Source: Rhizobiaceae bacterium (GTDB lineage: Bacteria > Pseudomonadota > Alphaproteobacteria > Rhizobiales > Rhizobiaceae). From it: a DNA stretch of 64,000 nucleotides. The stretch spans positions 372,001 through 436,000 of the forward strand of contig JAEPOG010000004.1 of NCBI GenBank assembly GCA_017643025.1, written 5' to 3'. Under the pieces are notes generated by a model that saw nothing but the letters and a program-made list of their open reading frames with translations, was not told the DNA's origin and made no database searches. The translations under genes were made by a program, and so were the position numbers. Below, one piece after another: positions 1-6,507 of the stretch (its first letter is position 1; the number at the start of each line of letters is the position of its first letter).

Positions 1-531
1 GCCCGCCGCCGACAGTCGAGCCTGGTTGGCAAAGGAGCGTCCGCCTTCAACGAACATCTCGGCTTGGTATAGGAGATTGGCGCCGCCGCTTTCGACCAGA
101 TAGATCAGCGGCAGCCTGTTATCGAACGCGATCTCGTGCAGCCGCAGCGCCTTCTTCAGCCCGATGGGCGGGATCGTACCGCCCTTGATGCCGCTGTCCG
201 ACGCCGAGACGATGCAGCGGACGCCGGAAACGACGCCGATGCCGGCGATCGTGCCGCCGCCCATGATGTTGGCCTCGCCGTCATCGTCGTGCATCTGGTA
301 GCCGGCGAGCTTCGACAGTTCGAGGAAGGGCTGGTCGGGATCAAGCAGCTTCTCGACGCGTTCGCGCGGGAGCAACTGCCCGCGCTTTTCAAACACGTCC
401 TTCTTGCGCGCGGAATTCTCGCGAACCGCCTGTTCCAGTCCCTGAACACGGGCAAGCTTCTCCGTCATCGAAACGACGTTCTGCATGAACGCCTCGCCGG
501 TCGTGTCGAGCGCGGAGGAGAGAACCGCCAT
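1..531 (-). CDS. Acyl-CoA carboxylase carboxyltransferase (beta) subunit, partial (C-terminus beyond window)
   Basis: The N-terminal 177 codons of a biotin-dependent carboxyltransferase are present; the rest lies left of base 1. The start ATG (531-529) overlaps the TGA of the upstream SDR gene by one base, so the two are translationally coupled. The protein opens with a helical stretch (VQGLEQAVRENSARKKDVF), then the crotonase-type fold with GQLLPRERVEKLLD, IMGGGTIAGIGVVSG, KGGTIPPIGLKKALR and YLVESGGANLLYQ. The last motifs are typical of the propionyl-, methylcrotonyl- and geranyl-CoA carboxylase beta family. The region after VESGGANLLYQ differs from what I remember of methylcrotonyl-CoA carboxylase, so substrate is left open. 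It would transfer CO2 from carboxybiotin to an acyl-CoA in the cytoplasm, probably in a catabolic operon. Confidence 0.9.
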   Translation of the reverse strand, partial: MAVLSSALDTTGEAFMQNVVSMTEKLARVQGLEQAVRENSARKKDVFEKRGQLLPRERVEKLLDPDQPFLELSKLAGYQMHDDDGEANIMGGGTIAGIGVVSGVRCIVSASDSGIKGGTIPPIGLKKALRLHEIAFDNRLPLIYLVESGGANLLYQAEMFVEGGRSFANQARLSAAG

Positions 532-1403
532 CAGCTGCTCTCCCCGGAAAGCACGTCAGGCATCTTTGCGAGATGAAAGCCGTCGAAGGCTTCAGTGCCA
601 CGGCCTTTGCCGACCGGGAACAGCGCAGAGCCGAGCGGCGCGCCGCCGTCGATGGGAACAGTGACGCCGGTAACGAAGGACGCAGCCGGTGAAAGCAGGA
701 AGCAGATAACCGACGACACTTCCGCCTCTGTCGCAAGCCTGCCAAGCGGCACATGGTTCTTCAGTGTCGGGATCAGCGCCTTGGTCATCCCGTCATAGGT
801 GTCCATGCCGGACGACGCGACCCAGCCCGGCGCAACGCAGTTCACGCGCACACCGGCCGCCGCCCATTCGTATGCGGCTGTTTTGGTGAGATTGACCGTC
901 CCCGCCCGCGCGGCCCCCGAATGGCCCATGCCGGGCATGCCGCGCCACATGTCGGCCGCCATGTTGACGATGGCGCCGCCATACTCGCGCATCGACTGCT
1001 TGTAGGCCTCGCGCATGACGAGGAAGCCGCCGGTCAGATTGTTAGCGACGACCGCCTCGAATCCCTTCTTCGAGATCGCATCCAGAGGCGAAGGAAACTG
1101 CCCGCCGGCATTGTTGACCAGCCCGTGCAGTTGGCCGTTCTTTTCAATGATCGCCGCGATCGCCGCAGTGACGGCATCCTCGTCGCGGATGTCAAAGGCC
1201 GCCGTTTCCGCCCTGCCTCCTGCCTCGGCAATTTCCGAGGCTACGGCATCCAGCTTGTCCTGCTTGCGCCCAGTGATCACGACATGCGCGCCGAGACTTG
1301 CAAGCTCATGCGCGACGCAGCGGCCGATGCCCGAACCGCCGCCGGTCACGATGTAGGTCTCGCCGGCGAAACAGCCGTCGCGCAGTATGCTCCGATAGCC
1401 CAA
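531..1403 (-). CDS. SDR-family oxidoreductase of the peroxisomal trans-2-enoyl-CoA reductase (PECR) type
   Basis: A 290-residue short-chain dehydrogenase. The dinucleotide-binding motif GGGSGIG is at residues 21-27 and NNAG at 97-100. Where classical SDRs have YxxxK, this protein has HSGAARAG (161-168) followed by NLTK, the arrangement I know from PECR-like enoyl-CoA reductases. Start is TTG at 1403, supported by GGAGG six bases upstream. It is the first gene visible of a minus-strand operon with the acyl-CoA carboxylase subunit, overlapping it by one base. This context suggests a step in catabolism of a branched or unsaturated acyl-CoA. A palindromic operator candidate lies about 75 bases upstream. 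Substrate is not known. Confidence 0.85.
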   Translation of the reverse strand: MGYRSILRDGCFAGETYIVTGGGSGIGRCVAHELASLGAHVVITGRKQDKLDAVASEIAEAGGRAETAAFDIRDEDAVTAAIAAIIEKNGQLHGLVNNAGGQFPSPLDAISKKGFEAVVANNLTGGFLVMREAYKQSMREYGGAIVNMAADMWRGMPGMGHSGAARAGTVNLTKTAAYEWAAAGVRVNCVAPGWVASSGMDTYDGMTKALIPTLKNHVPLGRLATEAEVSSVICFLLSPAASFVTGVTVPIDGGAPLGSALFPVGKGRGTEAFDGFHLAKMPDVLSGESS

Positions 1404-1476
1404 AGGCTTCCTCCCGAAGAGCGATTACGGCTGTATTTGTGGGTCGGCCGCAGCGGTCCAAAAACGCTAAATCACG

Positions 1477-1492
1477 TTGACGTAAACGTCAA
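1477..1492. promoter_or_regulatory. Palindromic operator, MerR-family (LiuR-like) candidate
   Basis: TTGACGTAAACGTCAA has perfect 7-bp arms TTGACGT/ACGTCAA around a 2-bp centre. It lies between the divergent SDR/carboxylase operon and the SCP2 gene. The pattern resembles the ACGT-containing palindromes described for LiuR-type MerR regulators of branched-chain amino acid and acyl-CoA catabolism. The match to LiuR is from memory and is an inference; the palindrome itself is directly visible. Confidence 0.5.
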
Positions 1493-1581
1493 TCGACTGC
1501 TAAGCGGGTGCCAACTTCAAGCGGGCCGATGCTCGCTCAATCCACCGGAAACAACCTCCTCGCCCCACACGGAGTATCGAG

Positions 1582-1863
1582 ATGACGCTTCAGGAAATCG
1601 CCGATCAGATCAGCAGCAAGGCATCCGGATCCGGCTTCAGCCGGTCGGTCAAGTTCGACCTCGGCAGCGACGGTTCCATTCTCGTCGATGGCGAGTCAGT
1701 CTCGACCGGCGGCGGCGATGCCGAGTGCACGATCTCGCTGACGAAGGACGACATGGAATCGATCATGTCGGGCGACCTCAACGCCACCTCGGCCTTCATG
1801 CAGGGCAAGCTGAAGGTCGACGGCGACATGTCGGTCGCCATGCAGCTCAGCCAGGTGCTCTGA
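1582..1863 (+). CDS. SCP2 sterol-binding-domain protein
   Basis: A 93-residue protein made of a single SCP2 (sterol carrier protein 2) fold: an N-terminal helix, a beta-hairpin region around KFDLGSDGSILVDG, then CTISLTKDDMESIMSGDLN and the typical C-terminal FMQGKLKVDGDMSVAMQL. Bacterial stand-alone SCP2 proteins bind lipids or acyl chains; their precise role is unclear. Start ATG is preceded by GGAG seven bases upstream. It is divergent from the acyl-CoA operon, sharing the intergenic region that holds the palindrome at 1477-1492, so co-regulation with lipid/acyl-CoA metabolism is plausible. Confidence 0.9.
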   Translation: MTLQEIADQISSKASGSGFSRSVKFDLGSDGSILVDGESVSTGGGDAECTISLTKDDMESIMSGDLNATSAFMQGKLKVDGDMSVAMQLSQVL

Positions 1864-1888
1864 GCACCGCAACAAGACGGCAGGCGGA

Positions 1889-2437
1889 TCAGGCGGCGCG
1901 GGCAATCCGCGCCGTTTTCGTTTTCCGCCCGCTCGCGCACAGCACGCCAGCCGCTCCATTGAGCGTACCCTCCCGCAGCTCCAGCGCGAGGAACCGGTGC
2001 GGCTCGAATGGGCCGGGCATCGCCAGACCGGCGGTCTTCTCAGCCGAAAAGCCGAACCGGGCATAATACGGCGCATCGCCAACAAGCAGGATCGCGCCGT
2101 GGCCTAGCCGAGCAGCTTCGGCAATGGCGTGGCGCATCAGCGCCGAGCCTATGCCCGCCGATTTCATAGCGGGATCGACGGCAAGCGGGCCGAGCAGGAG
2201 AACGACCGGTCCGCCCTCGCCCGCCGTCACCTCCCAAAGGCGCACGGTCCCCAGAACCGTGCCGGCATCGTCGCGCGCCACAAAGGCCAGGCCCTCGGCA
2301 GGCAGACGCCCGCGCCGCAGCTTTTCCGACGATTTCTTGCGCCAGCGCGATCCCATGGCGTGGTCGAGCAGCCTGTCGCGCGCCGCGACATCGGCTCCCG
2401 CCTCGCAGCCGATGGTGAACGCCGGCGAAAGGCTCAC
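1889..2437 (-). CDS. GNAT-family N-acetyltransferase (YhbS-like)
   Basis: The acetyl-CoA-binding GNAT core is clear: LGPLAVDPAMKSAGIGSALM (motif A, with the GxGxA-like loop AGIGSA), then RHAIAEAARLGHGAILLVGD and YYARFGFS. The substrate is unknown. The reading frame is open upstream to an ATG at 2584, but codons between about 2436 and 2554 lie inside a palindromic repeat element and look non-conserved. The conserved protein begins near FTIGCEAG. I therefore choose the GTG at 2437, preceded by GAGGGG with short spacing. The true start could be 2584 if the repeat is translated. Downstream of the decarboxylase gene on the same strand. Confidence 0.8.
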   Translation of the reverse strand: MSLSPAFTIGCEAGADVAARDRLLDHAMGSRWRKKSSEKLRRGRLPAEGLAFVARDDAGTVLGTVRLWEVTAGEGGPVVLLLGPLAVDPAMKSAGIGSALMRHAIAEAARLGHGAILLVGDAPYYARFGFSAEKTAGLAMPGPFEPHRFLALELREGTLNGAAGVLCASGRKTKTARIARAA

Positions 2438-2554
2438 CCCCTCATCCTGGACGGCGCGCGTGCCAGACGCATCCCTGTGGGATGCGCAGGGCGCTACCGT
2501 CGCCACTGTCAGCCTTCCGCCCCCAGCGGAAAGAGCAGGCAGGGATGAGGGGGT
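2436..2554. repeat. 119-bp palindromic intergenic repeat/MITE-like element with 12-bp inverted ends
   Basis: The ends ACCCCCTCATCC (2436-2447) and GGATGAGGGGGT (2543-2554) are perfect inverted repeats. Inside are two further hairpins: CGCATCCC/GGGATGCG (2468-2475/2479-2486, loop TGT) and TTCCGC/GCGGAA (2515-2520/2526-2531). The nested inverted structure is that of the small non-autonomous palindromic elements scattered through rhizobial genomes. No second copy was seen in this window, so its mobility is inferred only. It lies at the 5' end of the GNAT gene. Confidence 0.6.
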
Positions 2555-2654
2555 ATTCGAATTGATAGCCTGGACTGTTTGCATGTCAGTGGTCCGAGAA
2601 GGAAATTCCGCGAACGAACCCGCCGCCGGCTCGAGGCCGGCAGGCAGGCACTCC

Positions 2655-2678
2655 CTGAAGCGGCTCCAGCCGCTTCAG
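2655..2678 (-). terminator. Hairpin overlapping the decarboxylase stop codon
   Basis: CTGAAGCGGC (2655-2664) and GCCGCTTCAG (2669-2678) form a perfect 10-bp stem with a 4-base loop, and the stem includes the TGA stop of the decarboxylase. No T-run follows, so it is a weak terminator candidate or a transcript-end stabiliser. Confidence 0.4.
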
Positions 2679-3808
2679 ATCACGTAGGATCGCAGAGGCT
2701 CGAAGCCGTTGAACGCCACCGACGCATAAGTCGTCGTGTAGGCGCCGGTTCCTTCGATCAGCACCTCGTCGCCGATCGTCAGCGACAAAGGCAGCGGATA
2801 GGGCGTCTTCTCGTACATCACGTCCGCTGAGTCGCAGGTCGGCCCGGCGAGTACGCAGCCGCCCTTCTCGTCCGCGTCCCGCGCGGTGGTGATCGGATAG
2901 CGGATGGCCTCGTCCATCGTTTCGGCCAGGCCGCCGAACTTGCCGATGTCGAGATAGACCCAGCGGAGGTTGTCATTGTCCGACTTCTTCGAGACCAGCA
3001 CGACCTCGGAGCGGATCGTGCCGGCATTGCCGACCATGCCACGGCCTGGCTCGATGATCGTCTCCGGGATGCGGTTGCCGAAATGCGCACGCAGCGCGGT
3101 GAAGATCGCCTGGCCATAGGCCTGGGCGGCCGGAACGTCGCGCAAGTAGCGGGTCGGGAAGCCGCCGCCCATATTGACCATCTTGAGCACGATGCCCTCG
3201 TCGGCGAGCGTCGCGAAGACGCGCTTGGCGTCGCCCAGCGCGCGGTCCCAGGCGGTCAGGTCGGTCTGCTGCGAGCCGACATGGAAAGAAACGCCATAGG
3301 CGTCGAGCCCGAGCGCAGCGGCGCGGCGCAGCACGTCGATCGCCATCTCCGGCACGCAGCCGAACTTGCGGCTGAGCGGCCATTCGGCGCCCTCGCCGTC
3401 GGTCAGCACACGGCAGAATACGCGACTGCCGGGAGCAGCGCGCGCCACCTTCTCGACCTCGGCCTCGCAGTCCACTGCGAACAGGCGAATGCCGAGTTCG
3501 AACGCGCGGGCGATGTCGCGCTCCTTCTTGATGGTGTTGCCGAAGGAGATGCGGTCGGGCGTTGCGCCGGCGTCCAGCGCCATCTCGATCTCGGCGACAC
3601 CCGCGGTGTCGAAATTGGAGCCAAGCGATGCCAGCAGGCGCAGGATCTCGGGTGCCGGATTGGCCTTCACGGCGTAGAAGATGCGGCTGTCGGGAAGCGC
3701 CCTCTCGAAGGTGCGGTAGTTGTCGCGCACGACGTCGAGGTCGACGACGAGGCAGGGGCCTTCGGGGCGTCGGGTGGCGAGGAAGTCAAGTACGCGCTGC
3801 GTGGCCAT
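2675..3808 (-). CDS. Lysine/ornithine decarboxylase, fold-III PLP enzyme
   Basis: A 377-residue alanine-racemase-fold (group IV) decarboxylase, the usual length for the rhizobial lysine/ornithine decarboxylases. The PLP lysine is K48 in FYAVKANP. The SFHVGSQ histidine loop is at 174-180, the phosphate-binding EPGRG at 253-257 and the catalytic GPTCDSADV with C325 at 322-330. It converts ornithine to putrescine (and/or lysine to cadaverine) in the cytoplasm, and putrescine feeds the homospermidine synthase at 24.9 kb. Start ATG 3808 has GGAGAG upstream. The 5' leader of about 420 nt is highly structured (see the leader feature), so expression is probably controlled post-transcriptionally by polyamine-pathway metabolites. 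Confidence 0.95.
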   Translation of the reverse strand: MATQRVLDFLATRRPEGPCLVVDLDVVRDNYRTFERALPDSRIFYAVKANPAPEILRLLASLGSNFDTAGVAEIEMALDAGATPDRISFGNTIKKERDIARAFELGIRLFAVDCEAEVEKVARAAPGSRVFCRVLTDGEGAEWPLSRKFGCVPEMAIDVLRRAAALGLDAYGVSFHVGSQQTDLTAWDRALGDAKRVFATLADEGIVLKMVNMGGGFPTRYLRDVPAAQAYGQAIFTALRAHFGNRIPETIIEPGRGMVGNAGTIRSEVVLVSKKSDNDNLRWVYLDIGKFGGLAETMDEAIRYPITTARDADEKGGCVLAGPTCDSADVMYEKTPYPLPLSLTIGDEVLIEGTGAYTTTYASVAFNGFEPLRSYVI

Positions 3809-4232
3809 CGGGTCTCTCCATTGGCGGCCAGAGCCGCCGGCAAGCTCGGGACGGGGCGCTTTGGCCCCGCAACCGGGTGGACAAAGATGCGTGGCGACGA
3901 TCCCGCATGTGTCGACCTGTGGAGATCCGACAACCTGCAAAAACGTGTCACGCGGCGATGGATTCTCGCCTTGCGGCGGAAATCCGCTTTGTCTGCCTCA
4001 GCTTTGGAGAAACCCTCCGCACTGCCGGCAATGAAGGTGTGCCTCTTCAGTAACCCCGGCTTTTGGACAGCCGGCAGAACACCAGAAAGGCCCGCACCGT
4101 CGTTGCTTCAAGATGTCCTCGGTTCAGGCGGTTGGCCGTCTGACCGACTGGAGGGGTTAGCTCCAGGTACCTTACCTTTCCCTCACCAGACGAGGGATCG
4201 GCGGACACCCACAGGCACGTGCGACTTTGGGC
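3809..4232 (-). ncRNA. speF-type structured 5' leader of the decarboxylase gene
   Basis: The 420-nt stretch between a promoter-like site and the decarboxylase ATG has no long gene but many hairpins. These include TGCCGGC/GCCGGCA (4070-4076 with 4023-4029) enclosing GAAG/CTTC, a GCGGA/TCCGC hairpin near 3980, GGGGC/GCCCC near 3853-3868, and GGCGGC/GCCGCC (3823-3838) directly before the Shine-Dalgarno. Position and gene context match the alphaproteobacterial speF RNA motif (Rfam family speF) known upstream of ornithine decarboxylase. I recognise the element by context and remembered sequence, not by a covariance search. The hairpin beside the Shine-Dalgarno is a possible expression platform. 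A short upstream ORF is also present. Confidence 0.6.
3998..4111 (-). CDS. Candidate 37-codon upstream ORF in the decarboxylase leader
   Basis: Inside the leader, a TTG at 4111 follows GAGG with 5-base spacing and opens a frame to TGA at 3998. The peptide begins MKQRRCGPFWC and ends HLHCRQCGGFLQS, with Cys at 6, 11, 15, 28 and 31 and His at 25 and 27, a zinc-ribbon-like pattern. A second overlapping frame (GTG 4097 to TGA 4047) ends in CRLSKSRGY. By analogy with the SpeFL arrest peptide that controls gammaproteobacterial speF, one of these could be a regulatory leader peptide. Expression is unproven; the frame might be a by-product of RNA conservation. Confidence 0.3.
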   Translation of the reverse strand: MKQRRCGPFWCSAGCPKAGVTEEAHLHCRQCGGFLQS

Positions 4233-4238
4233 AAGCGC

Positions 4239-4267
4239 GATATATGGATAAGTCCCATAACAATCAA
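4239..4267 (-). promoter_or_regulatory. Sigma-70-like promoter for the decarboxylase leader
   Basis: On the minus strand, TTGATT (4267-4262) is followed after 17 bases by TATATC (4244-4239). This would start transcription near 4232 and give a leader of about 420 nt. Pattern-based only. Confidence 0.4.
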
Positions 4268-4341
4268 TGAAAAAATCGGCTCGGCTTGAAAAATTTCGTG
4301 CGCTGAACGAACCTCCGATTCCTGTTTCAAAGATGTGAACG

Positions 4342-5532
4342 ATGACTGCTTCAAACGACCAGCTCAACGCCTTCGTCCTCGGCCCCTTTGAACCGGAATC
4401 GGCAACCCGATCCGGACCGCTTTCGGGGCTGATTTTTGCCGTCAAGGACATCTTCGACGTGAAGGGCCAGCGCACTGGCGGCGGCAATCCGCAGATGCTT
4501 GATGAAGCCCAGCCTGCGACAGAGACCGCGCCCGCCGTGCAGAAGCTGCTCGACGCCGGCGCCTCGCTCGTCGGGCGCACCCAGACCGAGGAGCTTACCT
4601 TCTCTCTCATGGGGCAGAACGCGCACTTCCCCTACCCGATCAACCCGGCCGCGCCGGACCGTGTCACCGGCGGATCGTCCTCGGGTTCGGCTGCCGCCGT
4701 TGCTGGCGGACTTGTCGATTTCGCGACCGGGTCCGACACCGGCGGCTCCGTCCGCGCTCCCGCGAGCTTCTGCGGCCTGATCGGCTTGAGGACCACGCAC
4801 GGCGCGATCCCGCTCAAGGGAGCCATGCCGCTTGCGCCAACAATGGACACATTTGGCTGGTTCGCGAAGGATGGGGAGACCTATGAGCGGATCGCCACCG
4901 TGCTGCTGAAAGACGGGAAGGCGCTTCCCAAGCCGCGCCCGCTGCGCCTCGCAGCGCTCGACGAACTGCTGCTCGGCGACGCCGAAGCGACCGAATACGA
5001 GCGAATCTCAGCCCTCGTCACCGATGTCATCGGCGCTCCAACCGATGTTCCGCCTCTCTCCCAGCCTATCGACGACCTCTATTGGACGTTCCGCCGGCTT
5101 CAGGCCTACGAAGCATGGACCGTTCATGGCCGCTGGATTTCGGCGAAGGAGCGCAATCTCGGTCCCGGCGTGAAGGAGCGGTTCGAGTTCGGCAGCACGC
5201 TTGGATGCGAGGTGCCCGCCGAAGAGACGCCAAAGCGCATTGCCATCCGCGACGAACTCGCCAACCTGCTGGGCGACGACGGCGTCATCGTGATGCCGAC
5301 GGTCCCGGGCGCAGCGCCCCTGTCCGCCACGCCCTTTGACGAAATCCAGAACTACCGCGAACTGGCGCTGCGGCTGCTCTGCCTGTCCGGCCTATCCGGC
5401 TTCCCGCAGATCACGATCCCCCTCGGCAAGGTCCACGGCGCGCCGTTCGGCATCTCGCTGCTGGGCCCAGCGGGAAGCGACCTGGCGCTGATACGCCTTG
5501 CCCGCCGGATCATCGCCCGAGCGGAGGCCTGA
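4342..5532 (+). CDS. Amidase (amidase-signature family)
   Basis: A 396-residue amidase-signature hydrolase. The Ser-cisSer-Lys triad is visible as K35 in FAVKDIFD, the serines of TGGSSSGSAAAVAGG (residues 109-123) and S136 in SDTGGSVR. It would hydrolyse an amide to acid and ammonia in the cytoplasm; substrate cannot be told from sequence. The LysR gene starts four bases after its stop, so the two are probably one transcription unit and the regulator may control the amidase or its pathway. The start ATG lies in a region without a strong Shine-Dalgarno. The length is somewhat short for the family (often 450-500). Confidence 0.9.
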   Translation: MTASNDQLNAFVLGPFEPESATRSGPLSGLIFAVKDIFDVKGQRTGGGNPQMLDEAQPATETAPAVQKLLDAGASLVGRTQTEELTFSLMGQNAHFPYPINPAAPDRVTGGSSSGSAAAVAGGLVDFATGSDTGGSVRAPASFCGLIGLRTTHGAIPLKGAMPLAPTMDTFGWFAKDGETYERIATVLLKDGKALPKPRPLRLAALDELLLGDAEATEYERISALVTDVIGAPTDVPPLSQPIDDLYWTFRRLQAYEAWTVHGRWISAKERNLGPGVKERFEFGSTLGCEVPAEETPKRIAIRDELANLLGDDGVIVMPTVPGAAPLSATPFDEIQNYRELALRLLCLSGLSGFPQITIPLGKVHGAPFGISLLGPAGSDLALIRLARRIIARAEA

Positions 5533-5535
5533 GCC

Positions 5536-6435
5536 TTGGACACGCTGACCCGCATGCGCGCCTTCATCGACGTGGTCGAGGCGGAGGGATTCTCGGCCGC
5601 GGCGCGCAAGATCGGCCGCTCCAAGGCGCTCCTGTCGAAATATGTGCGCGAACTGGAAGACGAACTCGGCGCGCTCCTGCTTAACCGCACGACGCGGCAG
5701 TTCTCGCTCACCGAATCCGGCCATGCCTACTACAAGCGCGCAACCGAGATCGTACGTGATATCGACACGCTGGCAGAGTCGGTTCGCGAGACGTCCGGCG
5801 ATGTGAAGGGCCGCATCAAGCTGTCTGCCCCGCGCAGCTTCGCCGATGTCGAAATCGGTCAGTCGCTGATCGACTTCGCCCGCGATTTTCCCGACATCAC
5901 ACTCGACATCCGGCTGGACGACCGCTTTGTCGACCTTGTCGAAGAAGGATTTGATGTCGCCATCCGCATCACGCGCATGGAGGATTCATCTCTCGTCGCT
6001 CGTCGCCTGCGGCCGTTCTCGATCCGCTTCTGCGGCTCACCTGAATTCATTGCCGCCCACGGCAGGCCGGAGAAGCCGCAAGACCTGGCCAGGATGCCAT
6101 GCATCATCGACACCAACGGCCGCTGGCTGAACAACTGGCCGTTCATGAAGGACAACGGTGAGATACTGAGCGTGGCCGTGGCCGGCCGCATGGAGGTCAA
6201 CAGCCCTATCGCCTCGCGCGCCGCCGCCGTTGCCGGGCTTGGGCTCGCCCCGCTACCGGACTTCATCGCCGAACCCGCGCTGGCGAGCGGCCAGCTCGTT
6301 TCGGTGCTCGACGACTGGATACCGCGCGGCGGCGGCATTTTCGTCGTCTACCCGCACCGACGCTATCTCCCAGCGAAGATCAGGGTGTTCGTCGATTATC
6401 TGGCCCGCTGGATGAAGAACCATGACGGCGAGTGA
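5536..6435 (+). CDS. LysR-family transcriptional regulator
   Basis: A 299-residue LTTR. The N-terminal winged helix-turn-helix covers about residues 1-60 (FSAAARKIGRSKALLSKYVRELEDELG, written here only as position 19-45), followed by the linker helix and a periplasmic-binding-protein-like effector domain (about 90-295). I chose the TTG at 5536 because MDTLTRMRAF is the usual opening of this LTTR subgroup; the next ATG (5554) would remove six residues. It follows the amidase with three bases between them. No effector can be named. Confidence 0.9.
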   Translation: MDTLTRMRAFIDVVEAEGFSAAARKIGRSKALLSKYVRELEDELGALLLNRTTRQFSLTESGHAYYKRATEIVRDIDTLAESVRETSGDVKGRIKLSAPRSFADVEIGQSLIDFARDFPDITLDIRLDDRFVDLVEEGFDVAIRITRMEDSSLVARRLRPFSIRFCGSPEFIAAHGRPEKPQDLARMPCIIDTNGRWLNNWPFMKDNGEILSVAVAGRMEVNSPIASRAAAVAGLGLAPLPDFIAEPALASGQLVSVLDDWIPRGGGIFVVYPHRRYLPAKIRVFVDYLARWMKNHDGE

Positions 6436-6507
6436 AATCGTACGGGACCGGTCCAATTTTCGCCGGGTTCGTCCGTTTGTACGGTTTCTCTGCCGAGGGG
6501 ATTTTCC

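Noticed and set aside
4112..4610. Minus-strand frame overlapping the amidase start and continuing into the leader
   Set aside because: The part over the amidase has no protein features; only the tail inside the leader is kept as a leader-peptide possibility.
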